From NCBI GenBank assembly GCA_003971905.1, contig RSEE01000016.1, positions 620,001 through 684,000 on the forward strand: 64,000 nt of DNA, written 5' to 3'. Under the pieces are notes generated by a model. That model saw only the letters and a list, made by a program, of their open reading frames with translations, was not told the origin of the DNA and searched no databases. The stretch comes from Moniliella sp. 'wahieum'. Taxonomy: Eukaryota > Basidiomycota > Moniliellomycetes > Moniliellales > Moniliellaceae. Positions 12,139 through 24,367 of this stretch are shown here, in pieces. The translations under genes and the position numbers were made by a program. Positions within the stretch are counted from its first letter, which is position 1. Every line of letters starts with the position of its first letter.

Positions 12139-12886
12139 ATGTCCGAGGTCCACCCGTCGCAGCAAACCATCAAGTGTGCGTCTCTGCCTCCCTCCCAGCG
12201 GCCGCCGTCTGCTACTCGGCACGCCGCCCTGTGCCCCCTCCCCCCCCCCCCCCGCCTGTGTCCTTCCCGTCCGCTGAACGCTCCGGCTAACCCCTGCTGC
12301 CTTCCTTCTCCGCTGCTGCGCAGGCGTCGTTGTGGGAGATGGTGCTGTGGGAAAGACGTGCTTGCTCATCTCTTATACCACCAACTCCTTCCCCAGCGAC
12401 TACATCCCCACCATCTTTGAGAACTACTCAGCTCAAGTCTTGGTCGATGGCAGACCCGTCCTCCTTGGCCTGTGGGACACGGCGGGCCAGGAAGACTACG
12501 ACCGGCTGCGCCCGCCTCAGTTACCCGCAGACCGACGTGTTCTTGATCTGCTTCAGTCTTGTGTCGCCGCCGTCGTTTGAGAATGTGAAGAGCAAGTGGT
12601 GGCCCGAGATCACGCACCACGCACCCCAAGTTCCCGCCCTGCTGGTTGGGACCAAACTGGACTTGCGCGACGACCGAGACACGCTGGCCAAACTGCGCGA
12701 GCGCCGGATGGGACCCATCTTGTATGCCCAGGGCTCTCAGTTGGCCCGAGAGATCGGGGCGGTCAAGTACATGGAGTGCTCGGCGCTGACCCAAAAGGCC
12801 TAAAGGGCGTGTTTGATGAGGCGTTGCGCGCGGTCATCACCCCGCCCGCGCAAGCAACGAAAGAAGACAATTGCCAGATCTTGTAA
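12139..12886 (+). CDS. RAC1: Rac-family small GTPase
   Basis: Membrane-anchored switch GTPase controlling actin, polarity and NADPH oxidase in fungi. Exon 1 encodes [12 protein letters not shown] plus the first base of Cys; intron 12176-12323; exon 2 continues [16 protein letters not shown] (P-loop), effector loop [12 protein letters not shown], switch [24 protein letters not shown] and ECSALTQ, ending in the CAAX box [14 protein letters not shown] and [10 protein letters not shown] point to Rac and not Cdc42 or Rho. Two frame breaks: an extra C at about 12513 (RLRP|LSYPQTD) and a missing G at about 12798 ([12 protein letters not shown]). As read, the residues before CQIL are QATKEDN, lacking the usual basic stretch, but RKQRKK is encoded in the neighbouring frame just upstream, suggesting another hidden indel pair. 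The intron contains a 14-nt C run (12240-12253). Confidence 0.93.
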
Positions 12887-13800
12887 CCGCTGTCCAGCAC
12901 CCCTTTGCCCCCTCCTTGTCCCCCTTCTCCGGCTGCGCGGCTGGTCGCTTTAAGCGCCCGAATGCTCGCCACGGCGGTCACAGCTATTTAACTCCTGCCG
13001 CCCACCGGGGAGGAGCAAGAGCAGGGAATGGTACCATCCCCGGGCTGGAAAGGGACTGGGAAGCCGGATGGCCATCGTCTGCCATCGACTGGAGAAGAAT
13101 GTGCCTCCACCCTCTTCTCTTAACCCCCCCCCCAACCTCTTCCTCTTCTGTCCCATCCCATTACCCGCGCATTTTCGCTCAGATCTGGTCCAGGAGCTTC
13201 TTACCTTATCCTTTCTCCCCTCCCTTCCCACCTTGGCTCCATCTCTGTCAACGTGATTGTCACGCTGCTTTTTTGTCCCTCGCCTCCCTCCTTGCCCCCG
13301 CTCCCGCTCCCGCTCCCCTCTGTCCCCTTCTGCTCCTGCCTCATAACTGGTGTATCTGTGTGGACGCACGAATTGCCATGACACGCCTCGGTATAATAGG
13401 TGTGGAGCCGCGCTCCTGCTTGCTGCACTCTCGCTCGGTGGAGGGGGCAGGGCTGATCAGCCGACGAACCACGTAGGCTGCCGCCCTCTTACCTCAGTGC
13501 GGGCCAGACAGATAGGCAGGGACGGGTGCTCGGGAGAAGAAGCCGCAGTGGCCACTCGGTTGCTGTGGGCCGACGCGCCAACGGCTGCGCCACGCATCGC
13601 CCAATCACCCAGCTGGCCGTCCTCCCCCCGCGCAGGGCACGGGGGCAGTGATCTTGGCGGCGGGCGGGCGTGCTGGCTCCCACTGCTGAGCCACCCGAAT
13701 CACCAATCACCAATCACCGCCCACACCTGCCCATCCATCCTCCTGCGCTCAGGCCATCGTCCCTCCCGCCTCCATCGCCCGTCCGCTGTCGCCGGCCACC
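12887..13800. other. Intergenic region Rac to NVJ2-like gene
   Basis: No gene is recognised. It includes pyrimidine-rich tracts (about 13090-13330) and CACCAATCACC direct repeats (about 13700-13720) directly upstream of the next ATG. Open frames on both strands lack conserved motifs. Confidence 0.5.
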
Positions 13801-16800
13801 ATGCAGGCGCTGCGCGACCTCGTCATCTTCGTCACCGGCGGCCTCACCTTCCTTCCCATCTGCCTCGCCGTCGCCTGGCTCGTCCATGTCCTCCTCTCCC
13901 CTCTCCCGCCCGACCCGGGGCCGAGTGGGCCGACGACCAAGACGCCCCGCCCGCGCCCGCCCCGCCCTGCCCGTGCGCGACGCCCAGCCAACGCGTGACC
14001 CCGACTGGTACCTCACCGCCCGCACCGTCCTTGCGGACCTGGCGCAGCACCGTCCGCCTCAGCGCGGCCAGCCCCACGTCGCTCGTGCGGGCTGGGTGCT
14101 GATCCGCCGCCAGTACATGGCGCCCGCCGTCAGCGAGTTGCGTCTCCAGCCCCATTCGTCTTCCCTCGCACCTTCCCCTCCGCCTACGCCTGACCATAGT
14201 CGTGTGAGCGTAGTGGGTGCCCCCTGGCACCGCGATGCGACGCTGGCTGTGCTGCGCGGGTCGATGCTCTATCTGTTTGCGCCTGCGCAGCAGGACGACT
14301 TGCCCGTCTCGGCGTACGTGACGCCCAAGCAAGCCCAAGCGCCGCTGGTGGACTCGCTGATACCCGTCGCCGCGTTGGACCTCCGGTTTGTGCTGATCGG
14401 CTTGCACACCGTGTACGGCGAGGCGCAAGATCCCAGCGAACATATTCGGGAGGGCGTTCTGTACAAACGCAAGAATGCTGTCCAGCTGCGCACGCACACG
14501 CAGGCGTTGGGAGTGTACACGGCCCCGCGCAAAGTGTCGGGTGCGGCTGCCGGCTCCTCGGCCTACTCGTTTGCTTCTCTCTTGGCGTCGTCGGGCGCCT
14601 CGTTGGATGGTATGGGTGCCGCACCAGGCGCGCCGTCCAAGGCGGTCAAAGCGTTTCTGTTTTGTCCCTCGGCGCCGGCGCTGGAAGATTGGTATACGGG
14701 GATTTACCTTGCGTCGCAGTTGCCCCTAGATGCACTCAGTGGCTTGCGTCTTCCCATCTCGCCGTCGGAGCTGGATGCGCAGATGGATGCTGAGGATCCA
14801 GCCTGCGCTGCGCTCAACGTCTTGGTCGCCCGACTGTACCGCTCCATTGCACCTACTGCCGCCGCCGAGGCAGGCTTGATTGACAAGATGATGCGCAAGA
14901 TCGCCCTGGCGCGCTTGCCTGCGATGCTGACGGACGTGCAGGTACAGTCGGTCAACTTGGGCTCCTCGCCCCCCCGGCTGAGCAACTTGCGGATTGTTCC
15001 GCCCGAGGAGCGCCGGGTAGCGGAAGCGCCGCTGTTCAAGGGGCTCAGCGCGTCGTCCGAAGCCGAAGATGCGGATGCCGCGTGCATTGAGATGGCGTTG
15101 GTGTTTGATGGCAATGTGCACATGAGCGCGTCGGCAAAGTTGGTCTTGTCCAATGGGTTTCGTTTAGCTCCTTTTCGCTCGGCAAACAGAAATCCGCGGC
15201 GAACGGCGCTTCGTTGAGTACTGAGGAGGAACGGAAGGCCAATGAAAAGAAGGAGCAGGCCAAGAAGGGCAAAGACAAAAAGGGAGGCTACAAAGTCAAC
15301 CTGATGATGGACATTGAGTTTACCCGGATTGCAGGGACGATGCGGTTGCTGGTCAAGCCGCCGTCGTCGGACCGGGTGTGGTTTGCGTTTGTCGAGCCGC
15401 CCGAATTGGGACTCAAAGTCACGCCGATTGTCAGCTCGCGCCAGGTCGGGTGGCAGCCAGCGCTGGACCTCATCGACTCGAAAATCCGTGAGGCCGTACG
15501 TTGTCCCCCCCCCCGCCCTCTGCCTTGTTGTTGTTGCTTGCGCTACGATGACTGACTGACCTTGCTTGCTGGCTCCTCGTGCGGACTCACTCGGACAGTT
15601 TGTCGATTCCATCGTCCTGCCCCAAATGTCGGACATTGCGTTTGCCAACACCCAGGGGCTGCTGCAGCGCGGCGGCTTGTTTGCCGATGCGGCGCGACCG
15701 GGCGCAGCCAAATCGATGTGGTCCGCAAGATGGCCAAGACGGCTGCTGCGCATGCGGCGCTCCGATCGGGCGCGGACCAGCACCACCACAGCAAAGCATG
15801 GTTGGCGCGAAACCGCTTTTCTTCTTCATCGGGGGGTACCGACGATGCCAAGACACCCGAAGGCAGTAGTGTCCCTGCCTCCATCGCTTCTTCGGCCGAG
15901 ACAGGTTCAGCCTCTACCTCGGTCACCGCGCGTGGAATTGGAGACGCAGTGCAGGAGGTTCGGTCGCGGCGCAAGACCAAGTTGGCCCAGGCCAAACAGG
16001 CGTGGACCGATGCAGCCAAAAACCACCCTTTCTCCGCCGTACGCCCAAGCCTGCCGCCAAGACCAACATGACGGCCGCTGTCGCGGCTGCCTCTGCGGCG
16101 GGCGTTGGCAGGGCGGGGGGACTGGGTCGAGCCTCAGAAGCGAGTGAGTCGGCACAGGTGCCAGCCAGGACCGATGGGGATGCCAAGGTGGCCAGTGCGC
16201 CTCAGGTTGCGACCAAGGATGAATCGTCTGCCTCCCTCGCCTCGGGTGTGCAAGGGAAAGGAGGAAGTGGAGGAGGAAGAGGGTGGGACGATGTGGAGCA
16301 TGACATCCCCGTTCGCGGAGCCGAATCGTCGTCAACTCACTTCGGTAGCCGGCCTAGTTCGGACGATTTAGATGCGGCTCTGGGCTCTGCCTCACGGGCG
16401 TCGACTCACTCGGATGCTCGTCCTAGCGTCGAGATCACCGAGGCGGCATCGCTGCCTGTGCGCTCGAGCATTCCCGAAAGCGCCAGCGCAGGGAGTGGGT
16501 TCGATGTGCCTTCTACTCCTGCTGCCTCTGCCAGCGAAGACACGCCCCCGCGGAGGCAGCTCCCACGTTTAAAGAACGGTGGGAACGGGCCAAGGTGGCC
16601 GCCGCCACCGATCGGCGCCACGCCGAGGTGGCCGCCTCCCATGCTCGCAACGCGGTCAAACAGCGCTGGTCGTTTCCAGGAAAAACGTGCCCAGCAAAAG
16701 GCGGAGCAGCAGTGGGAGCAGCAGCTCCTCGCCCAGGCCGAAGAAGAACGCTTGGCGCGCTTCCTCAATGCGGGCCAGGACGCTACCCCTCGCGCCCACG

Positions 16801-17810
16801 ATGCGCCTCCGTCGCTTCCGACTCGGCCTCGGCTGCCTCCACGCCGCCGCCTCCGCTTCCGCCACCGCCGCCGCTTCCTTCGCGCAGTGCGCCTTCGGGG
16901 CCCGTCGAGCACGCCCTGCCGCCACCACCCCTTCCCTCTCGTCCTGCTCCGCCGCCCTGCCAAGCCGGGGCGAAAACCAGTTGGCCCTCCACCTCCCGTA
17001 CCAACTCGGCCGCACCCAGTAGAGAGCACAGGCACCGAGGTATCGCCTACGGCGGAGGAAAGGGAGAGAAGAGACGGTGCCGCTGGGGGGCTCACCCTTC
17101 ACCCCAACCTTCCCCTCGCCCTCATCTCCATATTCCTCCGGCTCCTGCATTCCATGCCCCGCCGCATCGCCAGCCCCCTCTCCCCTCGGCACCTACGCCT
17201 CCCACCCACCCAGACCTGGCTCCAGCGACTGCCGAGCTGGCTTCGCCCCCCCTTGTTGGGGAACCCAGTGCAACCCTCTGCCCCCGCTGTGGCCGCCGGG
17301 CAGTGACCGCACCCACGGTTGCCCCGGAGCCCATTGCTGCGCCCGAGCCGTTCCAGCTCCCGAGCCGTTCCTGCTCCTGAGCCCGTTCCTGCTCCTGAGC
17401 CCGTTCCAGCTCCCGAGCCGTTCCAGCTCTGAGCCCATTACTGCTCCTGAACCCATTGCTGCTCCGAGCCCATTACTGCTCCGGACCCTATTGTGCTCCC
17501 GAACCCATTGCGGCGCCCATGCCCACCGCAGCTCCTAGGGTCATGCAGTTCGGAGCATGTGCCAGGGCTGGCGTCAGTCGCTGCAGCCCAGCCGGGCCCC
17601 AGTCCTGAACCTGTGGCGACCAACCCGCACACACTGTCCTCTGCCCCGGCCCCGGTTGAGGCCCCCGAACTGGCGGCAAGGCCGGACCTAGGAGAGACCA
17701 CCCAACACATCACCAAGCCTATTGAGATTGATGCCAATTCACCCGAGAGTGACACCAAGCCCTTTGAGAGTGATGCCTTTGGAGCCACGAAAGCTTCCGA
17801 TATCGCCTGA
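13801..17810 (+). CDS. NVJ2/TEX2-like protein: TM, PH-like and SMP lipid-transfer domains
   Basis: Likely ER-anchored lipid-transfer protein at membrane contact sites, by analogy with yeast Nvj2 and animal TEX2. N-terminal hydrophobic segment LVIFVTGGLTFLPICLAVAW (about residues 7-26). A PH-like region spans roughly GWVLIRRQY to the LEDWYTGIYLASQLP block (14090-14720). The SMP domain follows: LIDKMMRKIALARLPAMLTD, VQVQSVNLGSSPPRLSNLRI, KVNLMMDIEFTRIAGTMRLL, VEPPELGLKVTPI and a closing VDSIVLPQMSDIAF. Intron 15496-15598. The C-terminal third is disordered, Ser/Ala/Pro-rich, with a basic coiled piece (KERWERAKVAAATDRRHAEV) and a Pro-Glu repeat tract. Frame breaks occur at about 13920, 15160, 15710, 16040, 16560-17100 and 17390-17480; the last open frame ends KASDIA at 17810. 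Domain identity is clear; the exact C-terminal path is not. Confidence 0.8.
17331..17540 (+). repeat. Imperfect GAGCC(C/G)TTCC tandem tract inside NVJ2-like gene
   Basis: About ten imperfect 18-24 nt units of the form (C)CCGAGCC(C)GTTCC(A/T)GCTCC follow one another. In the coding frame they would read as alternating Pro/Glu/Ala (PEP(I/V)AAPEP type), a flexible linker. Unit lengths drift by 1-2 bases, so the reading frame shifts several times in the assembled sequence; repeat slippage or consensus error would both explain that. Confidence 0.7.
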
Positions 17811-18025
17811 CCGACGCGGCTTTTGGGAAGCATTCATCACCAAACCCAAGAGGAATGCCTCAATGCTTCACAAACATCTACCTTACCTGGTGATATATGA
17901 TATCCCTACTGCCTCCAAGTTATGTTAGTGCCCCCCCACGCCCCTGCACCGATTCCGAGGGCGGGCAGAGACGTTTGATTCGTACTGTGAGCTAGCTGTT
18001 ACCAGAATGAGGATACTCAGCTTGT

Positions 18026-19149
18026 TCATACGTGGTAGTCACATAGAGCAAGGCACGACTTATGCCTCGGCCTGAGCTGGGCCGCCTGCTTGGCCAGAGC
18101 CCTAGCAGCGATTTCCTTTTTGATCGCTTCCGTCGCCTGCTGCTGAGCTTCCTTTTCGGCCTGGACAGCCGCCCTGTACTCCTCTACTTGACGAGCGCGC
18201 GGGCTGGGTCAAAGCTGCCAGGAATGTCCAGCTGGAAGCCCGGGGCACCAGCGAAAGTAAGTGTGACGTTCTTGAACTTGTCAGCAAACTTGCGCAGCGC
18301 CGTAGCGCGCACGGCAGGGTTGTTATCAAACGCCGTCACCAACGCCTGGCCATTGACCACGGTGGTCGCGATTTTCGAAGCGCCCACCTGCTGCTCGATG
18401 GCGAGGAGAACGGCCAAAATGTTGGTCCGCATCTCGTCAAACGTGTAGTGAGCCGGCCCGGGGTGACCGGCACATTGCCCACTCGGTCCGTGCGCCAGTC
18501 CATCGCGCCCTGGGCCGCCTCGATGGCCGGTTTGAGCTGCTCCGGGTCTTCGAGCGCGGTGCCACGACGCAAGTTGGGCATGAGACCCTTGGGACCGAGG
18601 AAGCGAGCGAGCTGCTTTTGATGGCAGGCAAGGCGTGCGTGTCGGACAACACTTTGGTGTAGCCCGACACTTCGCCCGACAGCACCCGACGGAACAGGTC
18701 GGGGGTGACAATCGTGATGAGCCCCGGCGGCATGGCATCGCGCAGCTTGATCGCCTCCTTTCCGACGGGGAAATCGGTGTGGGCAAGAATCAGGAACTTC
18801 TCCGTGGTCTGGCGTGGGTCCTTGGGCAAGGTCATCTGGCCACGCAGCACATTGAGCTCGTGCGGGGAAGAAGACTTGGTACCGACATCCAACTTGTACG
18901 ACAGGGCGACGACACGCCATACGCCCACAATGCACGCCACGCCACCTCCAGCGGCACACGGTTGTCCGCCTTGGGCATGTTGGGCGTGCCCTGCTTGGCG
19001 AGCTTGCGCTGCTTGCGACTGATCCGGCTCTGGGCCCGCGATTTGGCCACCACGGCCGACGTGCTCAGCGCACGGACGGCGAGCGCGCCGGCAAGCGCAG
19101 GCATTGGACGGACAGCGGCAGCTACAGGTACGGGGCAGCGAACACGCAT
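18026..19149 (-). CDS. MRPL1: Mitochondrial large-subunit ribosomal protein uL1m
   Basis: Part of the L1 stalk of the mitochondrial ribosome. The start MRVRCPVPVAAAVRPMPA at 19149 and the following ALSTSAVVAKSR look like a mitochondrial targeting sequence, followed by a basic region SRISRKQRKLAKQGTPN. The L1 signature is ARFLGPKGLMPNLRRGTALE with GAMDWRTDRVGNVPV after it, then YTFDEMRTNILAVLLAIEQQ and FKNVTLTFAGAPGFQLDIPG. Frame breaks lie at about 18890, 18620 and 18455. A fourth (missing G at about 18187) turns ALVK-VEEYRAAVQ into a false stop; the open frame then runs through an Ala/Glu/Gln-rich helix (EKEAQQQATEAIKKEIAARA) to TGA 18026-18028. That helical tail is a fungal extension I infer, since codon usage stays coding-like. 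Confidence 0.85.
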
Positions 19150-19785
19150 CGCCACACGGGCACGACGAGCGGGCCATGCTGGCCAGCGAGGGGAGCGCCG
19201 GCATGGTCAGCGGGGATGGGCCGGGCGACAGGGACAGGTGGTGTGGCAGCCAACGGCGGGGGGCGCCGTCGAGCGCATGCGAAGAAATGGCCAAGGCGCT
19301 CACGTAAGCGAAGCTCTCCGGCGGCGCGCTGCTCACGCGTCCCACCACGCACGACGCGTGATGCCGGAAGGACGCTGGATGTGCAATGTTCAAACGCAAA
19401 CACCACGGGGGGACATTTCAAAAGTGCGAGCCTTGCTGTGCGCCTCGGAACGCATGCCTTAGGATCCACAGGAGGGAGGGAGGTAAGGTTCCCTGGAGTG
19501 TACTGTAGCCATCCCGCTTGAAGATGGTACGATTGCACTCTTCACTCCCAAAGGATTACTCGTCCTGCCCCCGATCGGCGGGGACTGCCACCCACTGTGC
19601 TGTTTCTTATAAAGAAGGGGGAAAATTGAGGGGTCAATTCCTGGCATGTTTTCAGGAAAGAGGGGTTGGGAAAGGATGATGCGATCCGAGAAACATTCAT
19701 ATACTGGCATCTGACATCCGAGCAAGCAGGGGAGATACACTGAAGTTACACAGTGTCAAAGATGATGGGAGGGCAAGAACACTGC
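19150..19785. other. Intergenic region MRPL1 to PLD
   Basis: No gene is recognised. It holds the uL1m 5' flank and the 3' flank of phospholipase D (both genes read leftward). No repeat or RNA signature was seen. Confidence 0.5.
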
Positions 19786-22700
19786 CTAGGTGTAAATCTT
19801 AAAAGTGAGCTTGTTGACCTCGGGACCCTCGGTCTCCTGGAACAAGTCCAGCTTCTCGAGGAAGTGGGTGGGGAAGCTGATGAGCGAGCCGCGGATGCCG
19901 GACAAGCGCTGCTTGATGTAGCTAGACGGCATTGTCGCATCCGCCACATGGCCCCGCTTCTGCGGCGGCTGGGGATAGAAGGTGTAGTACTAGTAGTAGA
20001 AACGCACAGGAAATTAAAGAGAAGAAAAAAGTTAGCACGTATGGGTTCACAAAAAGACAGATTCCAACTCACATCCTTCCAATCCAGCACTGAATCGTCC
20101 GGAACGGGGTGGAAAAGTTCGGCATAGATGGCGGTATTTTCCTGCACCTGGGCATTCCAAGTGGCGAACAACTCGTCCGATAGCGGATCAGCCACCCGTC
20201 GCTCCCATTCGTCCTCTTGTTCGTTCCCGTCTCACGCGAGGGGTCGGGGTTGGGGTGCGGAGCGGGCCGCATGGCATCCGTCGGATAGCTGGCGGCAGTG
20301 TCGGCATTGCATTCTTGCGGAGCAATCCAGCCGAGGTGCTGACGCCAGAGGAAGCGACGGAACGAGGCGGCAAACTTGGATGCCTCGTACGGCTCCCCAT
20401 CCATCGTCGATGCAAACATGTCAGAATCCTCAATCACCACCGCCACTTCCGAATCCCGATCGCCACACATGGACCGGTCGTTGATGTTTGCGGAACCGAT
20501 AATGACCCGACGGTCGTCAACGATCATCAGCTTGGAGTGGATGTAGGTCTCCTCGGTGACGTAGTTGTCCTTCTCGTCTTCCTCCCCGGCCCAGTACTCG
20601 TCGACGGTGCTGGGCTGGCCTTCGAGAATGTTGCTGGCGATCGAAGCGCGTGTTTCTGTCGGGAACGAGCGCGCTGAACTGGGACAGGACGCGGTCTGCG
20701 TCCGCAGCCGTGGGAGGGAGTGGGATCGGCTTGAGCTCCGGCGGCTTGTCTTCCTCATGGCTCTTTGCCTCGGCCTTGGCAGCAATGGCGCCCAACAACG
20801 ACCGCGGTTCTTCCGATCCCTCTTCAGCGGTGCGCTCGGGCTGCTGTGGGGACTGGTGTTCATCCTCTAGGCTCTTCTCGCGGGCCTTGGCAGCAATGGC
20901 TGCCAAGATCGACCGACGCTCTTCTGAACGTTTCGCCTTGACGTCCTCGCCGCCCCATCGGACAGCAGCTTGAACCTTTCCAACAAGGACGATTCGGGTG
21001 CAATGCGCTGCCCACGCCGACCGTTCATCTCATCCACCTCCTGCACCGAACGGATGGTGACCTCAGGATGGTCCTTGTACCACGACGCCGAGTCTTGCGG
21101 TAAATCGCCCAGACACTGTCTCGCATACGATGCCTCCATTTCCCACGTACGACACGCCACTTTCCTGCTCGGCACGTGCAATGCTGGGGCCATCGTAGAG
21201 AATTCGGTCCATAGCACGCAGGTTGTAGAAGGAGATATAGTCCTCGGGGTTGACACCGGCCTGCTGCAGCAGCCCAAAGATGGACGTGGGCCACGGCAGA
21301 TGCTACGGTACTGGTACGCCATGATCGCCAGCAGTCCGTCCGCCTTGTCCAAGTCGCCGGCAAAGCAAGGAATGCAAGGAATGCAGATCATCACGGACTT
21401 GGTTCCCTCCCTGGCAGCACGGAGGATGCGGTGAACCAATGCTTGGCCCAGCTGGTTTTCAATTTCTTTCCTCGGGCGAGGTGGCAGTGATGAAGAATTG
21501 GTTTTCAATGTAAATGCAATGCTCGGCTTCCTCGATCAATTTGCAGTAGGCCGTCTGGATGGAGCATTCCTTTAGAATGCCCGAGCTCCAATCCGCCGAC
21601 GAACGCACCATTTGGATCTTGCACGTTCCATTCGAAGGCCAAGGCGCATGGGGCGTCTGATACGGCACCCGGCTCGGCGAAAAGGGGTGCAAAAACTTTT
21701 CGCCCACCTCCTCCCACTGGGGTGAGCGGATGGGCTCGCACCTCGGGGTACGCCGCCTCTACATCCTCCACCCGCAACGCGCCGTGGGGCAAGGCGAGCT
21801 GGGTATACTTGCTGTCGTCCTTGTACTCCGGGGTGGTGGTGAGGACAAAGTTCCACCGCTCCACCACGTGCCGCGCCATATCCAGCGCGACCGGGCCAAC
21901 GATGGTGACGTGCACATCGTGCCACGGCATGCGCGGCACGGTCAAGCGGCTCTGGTTGTTGCTCAAATAGTCGGTCACGTTTTGGAAATCTTCAATGCGC
22001 GAATTGTTGTAGTCTTGGCCGGGGAAGAGCGTGCGTTGCATGTCGGACGGATGCACGTCGGCCAACGGGTGCGAGTGCGTGTCCCACCGTCCAAAACACA
22101 GATCCAACCCGCCACACAGACCGCATGGTTGTCCACCAACACTACTTTCTGTCCATGATACGCACAGCACGATGGGAAATGGTAAGTCTCATCCGTCGCA
22201 CACCACTTTTCCTCTTCCTCTTCCTCTTCTCTTTTTCTCCTTTCTCCGTTCTTCCCCACAGCAACCACGGAAGCCAAGGTACATACCTCGTGGTGCGACC
22301 AAAAGAGCGTAGTGGAAGCAATGTGGTCCGGGTGGCGCAGGGCCTGCATGTTGGGGTGGAGGCTGTTAAGATAGTCGACAGTGTGGCGGGAACTGTTGGA
22401 GGCCGTCTGGGTAACTTCCTCGTAGACAATGATGCGGATCTTGACGCCGGCCTCGGCCTTGCGCTGCAAAAGCCGGTCCAGACGGTACTCGGGATAGAGT
22501 GCCGGCGGGCGGCGCAGATATACTATACCAAAGAAATAAGGAGAAGAAGGGTCAGTTGCGTTCCATATCCTCGCAAAAGAAAAGGCGCATTAGGGGAGAG
22601 AGAGAGATGAACGAAAACTGCATACGCTCGGGGGAAAGCCACCAGTCAAAGATGACAATCACGTCCTGGGCATTCTCTAGGATTTCGGACACGGCCCAAA

Positions 22701-22940
22701 AGTAGTCGTGGCCGTCGGAGTACCATTTGGCCTGGTTGTGGTGGCGCTCGGGCGCAAAGGACTGGAAGCGATGGGAAAGTTTGATGGCCTGGAGGCGTGC
22801 GTCGGCAGCCTGCTCCTTGCTGCTGTCGTGGCGGCTGTCGGGATTGAGCAGTGCGGTCGCTCCGCTGGTCAGGCGCTCGACGTTGGCGGCGATGGGCTGG
22901 GGTCGAGCTGGTGGGCGATGGTGTTGAACAGCTGGGACAT
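19786..22940 (-). CDS. Phospholipase D (two HKD motifs)
   Basis: Hydrolyses phosphatidylcholine to phosphatidic acid and choline at membranes. It starts MSQLFNTIAHQL at 22940 and continues NVERLTSGATALLNP, HDYFWAVSEILENAQDV and IFDWWLSPELYLRRP. HKD motif 1 is HHEKVVLVDNHAVCVGGLD (about 22160-22290 and onward), HKD motif 2 is IHSKLMIVDDRRVIIGSANI (about 20490-20540); both keep H-x-K-x4-D. The C terminus is TFYPQPPQKRGHVADATMPS, ending KLTFKIYT. Introns by splice-site fit: 22523-22625, 22149-22286 and one near 19990-20070. No PX or PH domain precedes the catalytic part, unlike yeast Spo14, so it belongs to the shorter fungal PLD type. Frame breaks occur at about 22900 (missing C), 22060, 21610, 21480, 21290, 20990, 20870 and 20210. 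Confidence 0.9.
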
Positions 22941-24367
22941 GGTGGCGGAGGGGGAGAGAGTAGGGTGGTGTGTAGAGAGGGGGGGGGGGGCAGAGAGGGT
23001 GTGGGGCAGCACAAAGGGGGGTTATGAGCAGGCGAGGCGGAATGAGCGTGCGCTTGCCAGGGGCTCTCTGTGCGAGTACACTTTGGGGTTGTATATAGTG
23101 GTCGTATATGCGGCGGCTGCTTCCCTGGCCTGTGCCGGCGAGGCGCTGCAGGGTGCACCGTGCATGTCGCCTGCAAGGGGCGGCCGCGGGCAGAGACACA
23201 CTGGCGTGCTGCCTCCGCAGGCGGCGCTGGCCGCCTGCTGCCCCGGCACTGCGCCCCTCTTGGCTGGTTGGCTGCCACGGAGCGAAAGCTACTGAGGGAG
23301 TGGGCTGTATATACGCAGCCGATACGCGACAGGGCTACATGCGGCTGCAGGGGAAGCCCCCTTGGTGGCCAGAGCCTGTCCCGCTCGTCTGTCCCTCTGG
23401 TTACGTCCCCTTGGTCTGCACTGCGTTGTTTTGAGCCTCAGGCCTCAGGAGATTCATCTCACCCCATGTCGTCTGTCCATGTTCCCCACACCCTGCTGGT
23501 GGATCCGATCATTCTTAACTGTTGCCAAACGTGTCCAATACCGAGTGGGCATCTCCGCACTCCGCACTACAGCTGACGTGCTCTTGCCGCCAAAAAACCC
23601 AAAGACCGACGCTTGCCATGCGATTAGGTCGAGATGACACTGATGAAACAAATATATCCGAGGGTCCCCAGTAACTCTCTGGCGCAAACGCAAAACAATT
23701 AATTGGTCCAATAAGACCGAAGGAGTTTTCGATTGGTACACCTTTCAATGGACTTTGAGTACGTGTTTTTGTTTTGACGTAGTGTTGGCTGTGGGATTAC
23801 GACGAGGAGAGGGGACGATGGCCCCTGTCGTAGTACATTTTGGCCACTGTGATTCAAAAGTTGAAGCAACAGAAGGCCATGACCACCTTTTCTCCTTATG
23901 TCGGCCGTGTCATTCCGTCATATTAGCTAGTAGCACGATCGAGTTCGGCCCATCAATACCTGTAGCAGTGGCGTCCCACTTGTCCTATCCTTGTGCCTCT
24001 GCGTTCCCGGTGACCAGTGAGGCGGTGAGGTCACGTGTAGCTCAGCGTGTGCGCGTGTGGATGAGGATTGAAATGAAATGACCGCCCCGGGCAGAACCCT
24101 AGCGTTGCGCTCCAATTGTCACATGTGGGATGCGGGGGGCGCCGCCCCCAACTGACGCCGTGCGGGCGCTGCGCCCATTAATAATGGAGCCGCGCAGGGT
24201 AGGATGGCCAGGCCGCCACCACGCTACGCTGCCGCCTGCCTTCTCCCTCTGCCGGCCTGCTCCCGCTTCTGCCACCACCGCATCTGCCGCTTGGGCCATG
24301 GTCTTGCGCTTGTCCCTTCTGTTGCCCTCCGGCACGGCGCGCTCGCCCAGTCGTGTTGCTTCCGCGC
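22941..24367. other. Divergent intergenic region PLD / complex I subunit
   Basis: No gene is recognised. It serves as the 5' flank of PLD (-) and of the complex I gene (+). A 12-nt G run (22979-22990) is poly-C on the PLD sense strand, about 40 nt before its ATG. GCCTCAGGCCTCAGG at about 23432 resembles a motif at about 8970. The part from about 23450 to 24100 is AT-richer and without coding signal. Confidence 0.5.

Noticed and set aside
12139..12886. Rac, kinesin and H2B as pseudogenes
   Set aside because: Codon-level conservation on both sides of each break is intact and the genes are essential; decay would leave many substitutions as well.
14704..15789. 361-codon minus-strand open frame
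   Set aside because: Antisense shadow of the NVJ2-like SMP domain.
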